From contig NZ_CP094970.1 of NCBI RefSeq assembly GCF_025790165.1, forward strand, positions 1,860,001-1,924,000: a stretch of DNA of 64,000 bases. Direction: 5' to 3'. The stretch is from Solicola gregarius (lineage in GTDB: Bacteria; Actinomycetota; Actinomycetes; Propionibacteriales; Nocardioidaceae). Both the position numbers and the translations under genes were made by a program. Positions 1 through 8,699 of this stretch are shown in pieces (positions within the stretch are counted from its first letter, which is position 1; each line of letters starts with the position of its first letter). The notes under the pieces were generated by a model, which was not told the origin of the DNA, searched no databases, and saw only the letters and a program-made list of their open reading frames with translations.

Positions 1-67
1 CGACTCGTTCGTACTCGAGGCCGAGCACCTTGCTGAGTCCCTTGTCGAGCAGCTGCGGATCGAGCAT
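1..67 (-). CDS. Hypothetical protein, 5' end only
   Basis: Reading leftward from an ATG at 67, 22 codons stay open to the window edge (start MLDPQLLDKGLSKVLGLEY). The N-terminus has no signal peptide or membrane segment. It is divergent from the secreted protein gene at 272, and the 204 bases between them must hold both promoters. I do not recognise the family from so short a piece; the open frame and the divergent layout are the only support. Confidence 0.4.
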   Translation of the reverse strand, partial: MLDPQLLDKGLSKVLGLEYERV

Positions 68-271
68 GGCATTCCTCTGGTGTTCGGCGGTCCTGGGTGG
101 CGCAGTCCTGACCATAAGCGCACGGCGTCGGTTCGTACCGCGACGGGTCTCACCTCGGCTCCGAAGCCACCGAACCGATCGTGGCGGGTTACTGCGCCGG
201 CCGACCACCGCGCGTACAGTCGCGGGCGAAGTACGAACAGCAACGTGCGCATCAAATACAGGGGGTATCTC

Positions 272-805
272 ATGCGTATGAAGAAGATCGCCGCGGCGTT
301 CGCGGCACTCACCGTCGGCGCTGCGCTGGTAACCGGCGCCGCCACCTCGGCCGACGCGAACAGCGCCGCAGGCGCGAAGAAGATCAAGGAATGCAAGGGC
401 AAGCAGCTCAAGGTGTCGCTCGGCAAGAAGGGGGCTGCTGCAGGCAGCAGCTACCAGGCCATCCGCATCCGCAATACCGGCAGGGTCTGCTCAATCAACT
501 CCTGGCCCGAGATCGGGTACGCGAGCAAGCACGGCACTCCGGTCGGCCACTTTGCGAAGCACGGACGCACGTGGCCCGGCAAGGTCGTCCTGACGCACGG
601 CCAACGCGGACGCCTGCAGTTGCAGGCGCCGAATCCGGGGAACTTCCCGAAGCGGGTCTGCCGCCCGGCCAAGGCAACCAAGATCGCAGCGTACGTTCCG
701 GGCAGCATCCGGCCCAGCAGCCGGCATGCGAACCGGATCAAGCGCCCGGTCAAGGTCTGCACCACCCGGCGCGGACGTCCGAGCCTGCTCTACCGAATGG
801 GTTGA
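272..805 (+). CDS. Secreted DUF4232-like protein
   Basis: The product has 177 residues. Residues 1-29 form a classic Sec signal (MRMKKIA followed by a long Ala/Val/Gly core and ending SADA), so the mature protein is exported. The mature part is strongly basic and has four cysteines (41, 73, 130, 163), likely two disulfides, in a compact beta-rich domain that resembles the actinobacterial DUF4232 family (RIRNTG...C...W...G). The ATG at 272 is chosen because GGGGGT lies 6 bases upstream; the open frame runs further upstream but without signal-peptide character. It converges on the YbaK gene with only 11 bases between them. The biological role is unknown. Confidence 0.7.
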   Translation: MRMKKIAAAFAALTVGAALVTGAATSADANSAAGAKKIKECKGKQLKVSLGKKGAAAGSSYQAIRIRNTGRVCSINSWPEIGYASKHGTPVGHFAKHGRTWPGKVVLTHGQRGRLQLQAPNPGNFPKRVCRPAKATKIAAYVPGSIRPSSRHANRIKRPVKVCTTRRGRPSLLYRMG

Positions 806-816
806 GAAGGGTCGGT

Positions 817-1362
817 CTAACGCCCGAGGCCGTCGACGACCTCTGCACCCGGCAGTGCGGCGAGCGAGGCGCCAGGCAGGAACAGCTTCGACCGTCGTAG
901 GCCACTGCCGATGCAGACGTCGCCGGCCTCGGTCACGGCGCGGTCGACGAGCAACGGCCAGTCAGCGGGTAGGCCGACCGGCGTGATGCCGCCGTACTCC
1001 ATGCCCGTCGCCTCGATCGCCGAGTCCATCGACGCGAACGACGCCTTGCGTACGTCGAGGCGCCGTCGTACGACGTTGTTCACGTCGACTCGGGTGGTCG
1101 CGAGGATCACGCAACCCGCGTAGCGTTCCTCGCCCGCTCGGCGGCCGGCCACGACGACGCAGTTCGCCGACACGTCGAGCGTGAGCCCGTACGCCTCGGT
1201 CATCGCCGCGGTGTCGGCGAGGTCCGGGTCGATCTCGGCGACCCGGACCCCTGCCGCGATGTCGTCGGGCAGCGCGGCGGCGGCCTTCGCGACGGGCGCA
1301 GCGAGCAGGTCGGAGCGCTCTAGCGCGGGCTCGGTTCGGAGGGTTCCGTACGTGTGTGTCAC
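817..1362 (-). CDS. YbaK/EbsC-type aminoacyl-tRNA deacylase
   Basis: 181 residues, the usual size for a free-standing YbaK/ProXp domain that hydrolyses mischarged aminoacyl-tRNA (Cys-tRNAPro or Ala-tRNAPro) in the cytoplasm. Seen in the sequence: NCVVV near residue 68, a conserved lysine in RKASFA (residue 106), the GGITPVG turn at 124-130 and GSGLRRSKL near 152-160, all hallmarks of the fold. The start is a GTG at 1362 (VTHTYGTLR); the frame stays open upstream but that part is low-complexity Arg/Ser and looks like read-through. The exact amino acid edited cannot be read from the sequence. Confidence 0.8.
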   Translation of the reverse strand: MTHTYGTLRTEPALERSDLLAAPVAKAAAALPDDIAAGVRVAEIDPDLADTAAMTEAYGLTLDVSANCVVVAGRRAGEERYAGCVILATTRVDVNNVVRRRLDVRKASFASMDSAIEATGMEYGGITPVGLPADWPLLVDRAVTEAGDVCIGSGLRRSKLFLPGASLAALPGAEVVDGLGR

Positions 1363-1471
1363 GCGTCTACTCTGCCACCCCGCCGAGGTACGCGGTCCGG
1401 CCACATGGAGCGCCGCTATTGGCAGGACCACGTACCTCGACGGTGCAAGGGAACTCGACGGTGAAAAGGAG

Positions 1472-2464
1472 CTAGGCCCAGGCGGCGAGCAGCTCGCGCT
1501 CCTGCTGCGGGGTGAGGCCGGCTCGGCGCTGGGTGCGGTCGAGTCCGAGCTCGCGTTCGTACGCGAGCGCGTCGCGCATCGTCTCCTCGGTAGGTCGACG
1601 CACCAGACCCGCGGCGACCGCCTTGGCGGCCGTACGCTCGCTGAACCCGACCCAGTCCGGATCCGGGATCCACAGCGGCACCGACCGCTCCCCCATGTAC
1701 GGCCCGACGCCCTGCTCCTCGAGCCAGGAGCTCGGCACGCGTACGACGTCACCCGTGTGGCCGCCGACGTCTCGGGCGAGTCGAAGCGTGTCGCCGAGCC
1801 GCTCCGTCGGACCGAGCACGTTGTACGCGCCGCCCAGCCGCTCCTCGCCCGCCAACAGCAACCAGGCAGCGAGGTCGCCGACATGGATGATCTGACTCGC
1901 CATGTCGTCCGCATCGGGAACGAGCACCGGCTGGTCCGCCGCGAGCGCGAACCGACCCGGCCAGTAGCCGAACCGGTCGCTGCCGTCGCCCCAACCGCCG
2001 ATCAACCCGCTGCGGGCAAGCGTGACGCGGTCCCCCAGCCCAGCGACGCAGATCTCCTCGCAGGCGACCTTCCCTTCGCCGTACGTCTCGACGTCGGCGT
2101 GATCGCCGGTCAGCGCCGGAAGCAACGCGGCCGACTCGTCGGCACCCACCACCGAGTGGTCGGCGTACACCGAACACGACGACACGAACACCCAGTGCCG
2201 CGCTCGATCGGCCAGCGCCTCGACCGCGGACCGGACCTGACCGGGCTGGCGACTCACGTCGACGACGACATCCCAGTCGGAGTCGGCAACGTCGGCGTAC
2301 GCATCGGGCGCGTCGCGGTTCGCCCGGATCAGGCGTACGCCGTCGGGCACCTGCCCCGTCTCACCGCGCGCGAGACACGCGACCTCGTCGCCACGTGCCG
2401 CCGCCTGCCGGGCCAGCTCGCCGCCGAGCCAGGCCGTCCCACCGAGTATCAGAGTTCGTCTCAT
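1472..2464 (-). CDS. NAD(P)-dependent epimerase/dehydratase family protein (extended SDR)
   Basis: 330 residues. The N-terminal GGTAWLG (8-14) is the dinucleotide-binding glycine motif of an atypical/extended short-chain dehydrogenase. SSCSVY (95-100) supplies the catalytic serine region and Y128-G-E-G-K132 is the YxxxK pair. The sequence most resembles actinobacterial reductases annotated as NAD-dependent epimerases of unknown substrate. It is transcribed alone; the 287 bases upstream contain a long inverted repeat (2641-2708) and presumably its promoter. Confidence 0.8.
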   Translation of the reverse strand: MRRTLILGGTAWLGGELARQAAARGDEVACLARGETGQVPDGVRLIRANRDAPDAYADVADSDWDVVVDVSRQPGQVRSAVEALADRARHWVFVSSCSVYADHSVVGADESAALLPALTGDHADVETYGEGKVACEEICVAGLGDRVTLARSGLIGGWGDGSDRFGYWPGRFALAADQPVLVPDADDMASQIIHVGDLAAWLLLAGEERLGGAYNVLGPTERLGDTLRLARDVGGHTGDVVRVPSSWLEEQGVGPYMGERSVPLWIPDPDWVGFSERTAAKAVAAGLVRRPTEETMRDALAYERELGLDRTQRRAGLTPQQERELLAAWA

Positions 2465-2640
2465 GCGTACATCTCAACCGGTGCGGCAGCGGGGCGCCAG
2501 GGCTTACGCGCTCCGCGGAAGTTGCGAACTCGACCTCGGCCAGAGGCGGACAGGAAACAGACTCGCCTAGCCAGCAGCCTCTGCCGAAATACGCGGGTCT
2601 CAATGCTGCAGGAACGAACGCCAGCCACCGCGGCGCATAG

Positions 2641-2708
2641 CTTTTGGTCCGGTACGGCGTCGGTCACCGACCGGGCGCTCGGCCCAAGGAGCCGTACCGG
2701 ACCAAAAG
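2641..2708. repeat. Composite inverted repeat with 18-bp perfect arms
   Basis: Arms at 2641-2658 and 2691-2708 are exact reverse complements (CTTTTGGTCCGGTACGGC and its complement). The 32-base centre itself folds into two small hairpins: GTCGG/CCGAC at 2659-2671 and GGGC/GCCC around 2672-2684. It would form a long stem with a forked tip. It lies 43 bases past the stop of the aldehyde dehydrogenase and upstream of the epimerase, so transcription termination between them is the simplest role, although no uridine tract follows in either direction. Confidence 0.75.
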
Positions 2709-2751
2709 GTGTCGATCCGCAAGGCTTGGCGACCAACCCGCTCGGTTCCGC

Positions 2752-4222
2752 CTACAGCGCCATGCCGACGTACTTGGTCTCCAGGTACTCGTCGATGCCT
2801 TCGAGGCCGCCCTCTCGGCCGAAGCCGCTCGCCTTGACCCCGCCGAACGGTGCTGCGGGATTCGACACGACGCCCTGGTTGATGCCGACCATGCCCGTCT
2901 CGAGGCCCTCCGAGATTCGGATCGCACGGGAGAAGTCCCGCGTGTACGCGTACGCGACGAGGCCGAACTCGGTGTCGTTGGCCATCGCGAGGCCCTCGTC
3001 GTCGGTGTCGAAGGTGAACACCGGCGCCACCGGACCAAAGATCTCCTCACCGAACATTCGCGCCGTCGTCGGTACGTCCGCGAGCACCGTCGGCGCGTAG
3101 AAGTAGCCGGCGCCGTCGACCGCCGCGCCTCCGGTCAGTACGTTCGCGCCGTGGTCGACCGCGTCCGCGACGAGTCCGGCGACCTTGTCGCGCTGCTTGC
3201 CCTCGACGAGCGGCCCCACGTCGACACCGTCGTCGGTGCCACGGCCCACCCGCAGTGCGCTCATCCGCTCGGTCAGCTTCGTCGCGAACTCCTCGGCGAT
3301 CGAACGATGCACGATGAACCGGTTCGCCGCCGTGCACGCCTCACCGAGGTTGCGCATCTTCGCGAGCATCGCGCCATCGACGGCCGCATCGACGTCGGCG
3401 TCGCCGAAGACCAGGAACGGCGCATTGCCGCCGAGCTCCATCGAAACCCGCAGCAGACCCTCGGCGCTCTGCTCGACGAGCGTACGTCCGACCTCGGTCG
3501 ACCCGGTGAAGGTGAGCTTGCGCAGCCGTGGATCACGGATCAACGGCTCCATCACCTGGCCCGTGTGGCTCGTCGTCACGACATTGAGTACGCCGTCCGG
3601 CAGGCCCGCCTCGGTGAGGATTCCCGCCAGGGCCAGCATCGACAGTGGCGTGAGTGACGCCGGCTTCACCACCATCGTGCAGCCGGCCGCGATCGCGGGT
3701 CCGATCTTGCGGGTGCCCATCGCGAGGGGGAAGTTCCACGGCGTGATCATCAGGCACGGGCCGACCGGCTGCTTCATCGTCACCAGCCGGGTCGCACCGT
3801 TCGGCGCCACGGAGTACCGGCCGGCGATGCGTACGGACTCCTCGGAGAACCAGCGGAAGAACTCGGCCCCGTAGGCGATCTCGGCCCGCGACTCCGACAG
3901 CGGCTTGCCCATCTCGAGGGTCATCAACAGCGCCAGGTCGTCGGTTCGCTCGCCGATCAGCTCGAACGCGCGGCGCAGGATCTCTCCCCGCTCGCGTGGG
4001 GGAGTCGAAGCCCACGACGCCTGCGCGTCGACCGCCGCATCCAGCGCCGCCGTACCGTCGGAGACGCTCGCGTCGGCGACCTCGGCGATGATCGACCCCG
4101 TCGAGGGATCCTCGATCTTGACCGTCGCACCGCCCTCGGCATCGCGCCACCGCCCCCCCGATGAACAGCCCCTTGCCGACCCCGTCGACGACCTCTGCTT
4201 CTCGCTCCGAGCTCCCGGACAT
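2752..4222 (-). pseudogene. gabD: NAD(P)-dependent succinate-semialdehyde dehydrogenase, frameshifted near the N-terminus
   Basis: Removing one base from a run of seven C (4153-4159, G on the coding strand) gives a 489-residue protein of normal length, starting at an ATG (4222) with GAGAGGAG upstream. The first frame reads MSGSSEREAEVVDGV through LFIGG; the second continues RWRDAEGGATVKIEDPSTG, which is the family's standard beginning. The rest is intact: PWNFPLAM, FTGSTEVG, the ELGGNAPF glutamate motif and the GEACTAANR cysteine. The family oxidises succinate semialdehyde to succinate in the GABA shunt. As written the frame is broken and no good downstream start exists, so it is either a pseudogene, a slippage-controlled gene or a sequencing error. 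Confidence 0.8.
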
Positions 4223-4389
4223 AGTGGCTCCTCTCGTACGACGCAACCCTCCATTGAGCATCTCTCGCCGCCGACACAGCGGCAACCAGGCGGCATCGCC
4301 CGAGCTTCTTGGTGCTCCAGAACCGCTGACGCTGAGCGTTCGCGCCTGTACACTCCGCAATGTCGATTGTGTCGGGTAGGGAGACTCGG

Positions 4390-5922
4390 GTGCGCGCACC
4401 AGCGGCGCTCGATCGTGGCGCCGACATTCCGCGGATGCACAGCGCTTCCGCCAGCCGTGCTATGGGCCTGCTCGCGATCATCGGCACCGCAGGGGTGTGC
4501 CTGCCCGCGGTCGTCCATCCCCGGTTCAACGACCAACCGACGATGCGCGCACTGCTCATCTCGGTGATGGTCGTCGCGTGCGTCGTCGGGGTCCTGTTGC
4601 TCACGATCGGCGACCGCATACCGCAGCTGTTGTTCTACCTCCTCCCCGTGGTCGCAGTGCCGATCTGGACCGCCGGTGCGATAGCAACCGCACCGGCGAC
4701 GTCGTCGAAGATCGTGCTGTGCTGGGCGGTCCTGTACGCCGCCTACTTCTATCGACCGCTCGGCGCGTGGGCCATGACCGCCTACTGCATCGTCGCTTAC
4801 GCGGCCACCTCGTTCGCCGGTTACCCGACGGCCGCAGCGATCGCCCACCTCGGCGCGGTGGCCGCCGGCCTGTGCGGGATCACCGCGGTCGTCGGGTCGG
4901 TACGCAACCGCGAGCTCGCCCTGCTCGAGCAGCTCCGCGTCGAGGCACACGTCGACAGCCTGACCGGGCTGGCGACGCGACGGGTACTCGCGAACGCGTT
5001 CACAGCACACGCGTCGGACCACGGCCGAACGCCGGTGTCGCTCGTACTCGCCGATGTCGACGGCCTCAAGGCGATCAACGACGCGTACGGCCATCCGGCG
5101 GGCGACCGCGTGCTGATCGAGCTCGCGACCCTGGCGATGATGACCGCGCGAAGCGACGACGTCGTCACCCGACTCGGCGGCGACGAGACCGGCGTACTTC
5201 TGCCGAACCGCACGTACGCACAGGCGATCGCGTACGCATCGCGGCTGGAGCGGGCACTCGGTGCGATCGACGTCGCGCCCGGGTCACGCCGGCGGATGTC
5301 GATCAGCGTCGGCGTCGCAACGGCGCCGTACGACGGCACCGACCTCGACTCGCTGTACGCCGCTGCCGACCGGCGGCTCTATCGCGCCAAGCGGACTCGC
5401 GCCGCGTCAGACCGTACGCCGCCGCCGCAGCACGCGAACCGCGATGAACGCGACGACCGCGACCACGACCACGGCGATCACGACGTTCTGGAACGCTCCG
5501 ACGTACTTCTCGACCTCGTCCCACCGCTCGCCGAGCCGGTAACCGGCGATGACGAAGATGGAGTTCCAGATCAGGCTGCCGGCGGTGGTGAGGCCCAGGA
5601 ACGTGGGGAGCCCCATGCGCTCGAGGCCGGCGGGGATCGAGATCAGGCTCCGGAAGATCGGGATCATCCGCCCGAAGAAGACGGCCTTGCGACCATGGCG
5701 GGCGAACCACGCCTCGGCCCGGTCGACGTCCTGGAGCTTGACGAGGGGCAGTTTGTCGACGATCGCACGGAGCCGGTCACGCCCGAAGAGGACGCCGACG
5801 TAGTAGAGCACGGCGGCCCCGACGACGGATCCGATCGTGGTCGCGATGATGACGGCGACGAGGTTGAACTCGCCGCGGCTGGCGGTGAATCCCGCGAGCG
5901 GCAGAATGATCTCGCTGGGTAG
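4390..5922 (+). CDS. Membrane-bound GGDEF (diguanylate cyclase-like) protein with antisense-encoded tail
   Basis: The N-terminal half carries five or six hydrophobic helices (about residues 20-165), followed by a GGDEF domain: DVDGLKAINDAYGHPAGD, then RLGGDET where the family has GGDEF or GGEEF, and the normal end LYAAADRRLYRAKR. The fifth motif residue is Thr, so cyclase activity is uncertain. I use the GTG at 4390 because AGGGAG lies upstream; an in-frame ATG at 4360 is the alternative. The conserved domain ends near 5400, yet no stop occurs until 5922, so 171 Asp/Glu-rich residues would be read antisense through dedA. That tail is probably not real biology; see findings. Confidence 0.6.
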   Translation: MRAPAALDRGADIPRMHSASASRAMGLLAIIGTAGVCLPAVVHPRFNDQPTMRALLISVMVVACVVGVLLLTIGDRIPQLLFYLLPVVAVPIWTAGAIATAPATSSKIVLCWAVLYAAYFYRPLGAWAMTAYCIVAYAATSFAGYPTAAAIAHLGAVAAGLCGITAVVGSVRNRELALLEQLRVEAHVDSLTGLATRRVLANAFTAHASDHGRTPVSLVLADVDGLKAINDAYGHPAGDRVLIELATLAMMTARSDDVVTRLGGDETGVLLPNRTYAQAIAYASRLERALGAIDVAPGSRRRMSISVGVATAPYDGTDLDSLYAAADRRLYRAKRTRAASDRTPPPQHANRDERDDRDHDHGDHDVLERSDVLLDLVPPLAEPVTGDDEDGVPDQAAGGGEAQERGEPHALEAGGDRDQAPEDRDHPPEEDGLATMAGEPRLGPVDVLELDEGQFVDDRTEPVTPEEDADVVEHGGPDDGSDRGRDDDGDEVELAAAGGESRERQNDLAG

Positions 5923-6063
5923 CGGCGGGAAGAGGTTCTCCAGAGCGATCGCGATGCCGGCGCCGGCGACGCCGAGCTTCTCCATCATGTCGACGGCCCA
6001 GCCGGCGACACCGGTCGTCGGCTCGCCGGCGGTGGAGCTCGCGAGCAGCGCGTGGCTCAGCAT
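5407..6063 (-). CDS. DedA family (SNARE-associated) membrane protein
   Basis: 218 residues with four or five membrane helices. Typical DedA features are seen: ENLFPPLPSE near residues 42-51, the FGRDRLR segment, and GRMIPIFRSLISIPAGLERM near 131-150, the re-entrant loop with conserved Arg residues. DedA proteins are inner-membrane transporters or flippases needed for envelope homeostasis (undecaprenyl phosphate or phospholipid handling). The gene is fully covered on the other strand by the open C-terminal extension of the GGDEF gene, but the family conservation makes clear that this strand carries the coding function. Confidence 0.88.
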   Translation of the reverse strand: MLSHALLASSTAGEPTTGVAGWAVDMMEKLGVAGAGIAIALENLFPPLPSEIILPLAGFTASRGEFNLVAVIIATTIGSVVGAAVLYYVGVLFGRDRLRAIVDKLPLVKLQDVDRAEAWFARHGRKAVFFGRMIPIFRSLISIPAGLERMGLPTFLGLTTAGSLIWNSIFVIAGYRLGERWDEVEKYVGAFQNVVIAVVVVAVVAFIAVRVLRRRRTV

Positions 6064-6215
6064 GCTTCGACCGTACTCACGTTGGGCATTGCGGGCCTTC
6101 CTCGTTGGGCAACACCGTCAACGTACGTGCATCGCCACTGATCGGAGTCGACCCACGGTCGGGTACGCGCGCGGCACGTCATACCGCGGGAGGAGGGGTC
6201 ACCCGGGCTCATGAC

Positions 6216-6743
6216 CTAGGCCGGACCGGCACTTCGGTGCGTCTCGCGCAACTCAACGTACGTACGCCCGTTGTCGATGACGCCCTGGCGCTCCTCGTCG
6301 GTGAGCTCGCGGCGTACCTTGCCGGGTACGCCGGCGACCAGGGAACCCGGTGGCACCTGAGTGCCCTCGAGTACGACGGTGCCGGCGGCAACCAGCGATC
6401 CCTCGCCGATCACCGCGCCGTTGAGCAGGATCGCACCCATGCCGATCAGGCAGTTGTCCTCGATGACCGCGCCGTGGATCACTGCCCGGTGACCGACCGA
6501 GACACCCGTGCCGAGGCGCACAGGGAACCCGACGTCGGTGTGCACGACCACGCCGTCCTGCAGGTTGCTGTCGACACCGATGTCGATCCGCTCCTTGTCG
6601 CCGCGCAAGACAGCGGTGTACCAGAGGGACGCGCCCTCACGCAGCACGACGTCGCCGAGGACGGCAGCACCCGGAGCGATCCAAGCAGTGTCGGAGATCT
6701 GCGGCGTCACGCCGTGTGCGGACCGGCGGATGTAGTCGTTCAA
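6216..6743 (-). CDS. Gamma-class carbonic anhydrase family protein (left-handed beta-helix)
   Basis: 175 residues made of hexapeptide repeats (for example GAVLGD, GAVIGE, GSLVAAG) forming a trimeric left-handed beta-helix. Histidines 68, 85 and 90 are in the arrangement of the zinc ligands of Cam/CaiE/YrdA-type proteins (HTD, GHRAVIH). The start is a TTG at 6743, selected because GAGGAGGG stands 6 bases upstream; the longer frame upstream is Arg/Pro-rich and unlike the family. Activity may be carbonic anhydrase or an uncharacterised acyl-related role, as for many bacterial members. Confidence 0.85.
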   Translation of the reverse strand: MNDYIRRSAHGVTPQISDTAWIAPGAAVLGDVVLREGASLWYTAVLRGDKERIDIGVDSNLQDGVVVHTDVGFPVRLGTGVSVGHRAVIHGAVIEDNCLIGMGAILLNGAVIGEGSLVAAGTVVLEGTQVPPGSLVAGVPGKVRRELTDEERQGVIDNGRTYVELRETHRSAGPA

Positions 6744-6805
6744 GGCAGCCCTCCTCGGGGATTCTGGTGCGCGCCCAGAGTACGGGCCGACCCGCGCCCG
6801 CTGCC

Positions 6806-7417
6806 TCAGAGGTCGCGACAGCCGCGCCGGTGGCAGTCTGCGAGGTGGGTGTCGACCAACCCGATCGCCTCCATCAGCGCATGGGCCGTCGTCGGCCCGA
6901 CGAATGCGAACCCTCGCCGCTTCAGGTCGCGGGCGAGTTCCTTGGACTCCGCGCTCGTCGTCGGTACGTCGGCCGGCGTACGCGGGGCAGGTGGATCGTC
7001 GATGCGGTACGACCAGATGAGCGCGTCGAGACCACCGTGCTCGCGGAGGTCGACAGTCGCCTGCGCGTTGCCGATCGCGGCGACGATCTTCGCGTGGTTG
7101 CGCACGATCGCGGCGTCGTCCATCAGCCGGTCGATGTCGTCGGCCTCGAAGGCGGACACCTTGTCGGGGTCGAAGTCGCAGAACGCCTCCCGGAACGCCG
7201 GCCGCTTGCGCAGAATGGTCAGCCAGCTCAGCCCGGACTGGAACGCCTCGAGGGTGATGCGCTCGAGCAGCGCCTGCTCGCCGCGTACGGGCATGCCCCA
7301 CTCGGTGTCGTGGTAGTCGCGGTTGATCGGGTTGGTCGCCGCCCACGGGCACCGGAGCAGGCCGTCGTCACCGACGACCGCCCCGGTGCTGATCGGCGCT
7401 CGGTTGTCCGGGCTCAT
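6806..7417 (-). CDS. tag: DNA-3-methyladenine glycosylase I
   Basis: 203 residues. It has the full Tag signature: RCPWA (Cys23), YHDTEWG with the catalytic glutamate at 39, FQSGLSWLTILRKRPAFREAF in parts (substrate pocket), and the C-terminal histidine/cysteine cluster THLADCHRRGC that completes the zinc snap. Tag excises 3-methyladenine from alkylated DNA. It stands alone, 16 kb from the ogt-alkB operon at 21096-22348, so the window holds three different alkylation-repair enzymes. Confidence 0.92.
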   Translation of the reverse strand: MSPDNRAPISTGAVVGDDGLLRCPWAATNPINRDYHDTEWGMPVRGEQALLERITLEAFQSGLSWLTILRKRPAFREAFCDFDPDKVSAFEADDIDRLMDDAAIVRNHAKIVAAIGNAQATVDLREHGGLDALIWSYRIDDPPAPRTPADVPTTSAESKELARDLKRRGFAFVGPTTAHALMEAIGLVDTHLADCHRRGCRDL

Positions 7418-7447
7418 GCCCGCCAGTGTGTCGTAAGGCCCGGACAG

Positions 7448-8695
7448 TCAGCCGCCCACACCGGTCAGCTCGTTCGGCGTCCGCGGCAGCGTGATGCTCG
7501 CGGTCACCTCGCCCTTCGCCAGATCGACGCGATGCAGCTCATCGGTGGCGGGCTCGGTGACGTACGCGGTGTTCGCGTGGAGGAACAGCGTCGGGCGGGT
7601 CAGCTGCCAGTCGACCGGCTCACGCCATGAGCCGACGACCGGAATCGAATCCGTACGCTTGCCCGACACAGGGTCGATGACATGCAGCGCTCCGTCGGTG
7701 CCCAGCACGATCGCCTCACCGCGCGGTCCACGCCCGAGCGAACGGAAGCTGTAGCTCGTACCGAGGTCGACGAGTCGGATCGTCTCGCGCGCGGTGTCGA
7801 TCAGGCTGACCCGGTCGGGCCGCTCCAGCTCGGCTTTCGGATCGACCTTGTAGTCGCCGAGCACGATCGGCGACTCCTCGGCACCGACCTGGGTGCCGAT
7901 CCGGCCGTACGCGTCGGGGCTCGCGATCTTGGTGAACCGGCCGCTGTCGTAGACGAGTACGCCGTCCTCGCAACCGAAGACGACGCGGCCACCGGCGGCG
8001 CCGGCCTCCCCGTGCACATCGGGGCACTTCTCGTTACGTACGACCTCGCGGCCCGCGGCGTCGCGCACGGTGACACCGGGGCGGGTCTCCTCGTTGCCGA
8101 CGCTGGTCGCCAGTCCGCCGTTCGGGAGCGGCACCGCAACGCCGTGGTGCGGCTGTTCGGCGCTCAGCACCGTCGATGCGGGCTTGCCGTTCGCGAGGTC
8201 GGAGGTCTCGAAGATCTCGATGCGACCGGTGCCGTCACTGAACAGTGCAGTGTGGTCGGCGTGGTGAACGACGTGCCCAGGATGGTCGGTCTCGAACGTC
8301 ACGTCGGTGAGTTCCGGCTGCGCGGTGAAGTGGTGCTCGTGGTCACCGTGCGCTTCGCTCCAGGCGCCCGTGTCGAGCACGCGGAAGGCGGCGTCGGTCG
8401 ACACGATCACGTGCCGGTCATCGCCTGCCGGATTGACGCGGGTGAAGCCGTCGAGCTCGACGGTCTCGAGCAGTTCGAGGGTGTTCGCGTCGAGCACGTG
8501 CAGCCCACCGTCGTACGTGCTGACGAGCCGCGGGGTCGCAGTGGACATTTCCTGCTCGGTCGCCGTGGGGTCCTTGGTCGCTGCGGACTTCGACTCGTCC
8601 GGGTCCGAGCCGCAGGCCGCGAGGAACAGTACTGGCGTGAGGAACGCGGCGGCCCTCGCGCGCCGCGTACGGAGGTCGTTGGTCATGGCCGACAC
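7448..8695 (-). CDS. AztD-like zinc metallochaperone lipoprotein (WD40-type propeller)
   Basis: 415 residues. A lipoprotein signal ends in LAAC with Cys28, so the protein is anchored outside the membrane. The mature part looks like a beta-propeller (repeated YDGGLHVLDANTLE, DRVSLIDTA, LHVIDPVSG blocks). Histidines cluster at 116-122 (HGDHEHH) and 138-148 (HPGHVVHHADH), as in AztD, the periplasmic chaperone that loads zinc onto AztC. No aztABC transporter lies next to it here. A Zur/Fur-like site sits just upstream at 8701-8720, consistent with induction by zinc shortage. The AztD assignment rests on the lipobox, His clusters and propeller pattern. Confidence 0.75.
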   Translation of the reverse strand: MSAMTNDLRTRRARAAAFLTPVLFLAACGSDPDESKSAATKDPTATEQEMSTATPRLVSTYDGGLHVLDANTLELLETVELDGFTRVNPAGDDRHVIVSTDAAFRVLDTGAWSEAHGDHEHHFTAQPELTDVTFETDHPGHVVHHADHTALFSDGTGRIEIFETSDLANGKPASTVLSAEQPHHGVAVPLPNGGLATSVGNEETRPGVTVRDAAGREVVRNEKCPDVHGEAGAAGGRVVFGCEDGVLVYDSGRFTKIASPDAYGRIGTQVGAEESPIVLGDYKVDPKAELERPDRVSLIDTARETIRLVDLGTSYSFRSLGRGPRGEAIVLGTDGALHVIDPVSGKRTDSIPVVGSWREPVDWQLTRPTLFLHANTAYVTEPATDELHRVDLAKGEVTASITLPRTPNELTGVGG

Positions 8696-8699
8696 TCTA

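Noticed and set aside
1181-3100. 639-codon open frame on the plus strand
   Set aside because: It lies antisense to the YbaK, epimerase and SSADH genes, whose motifs are clear, and has Arg-rich low-complexity composition.
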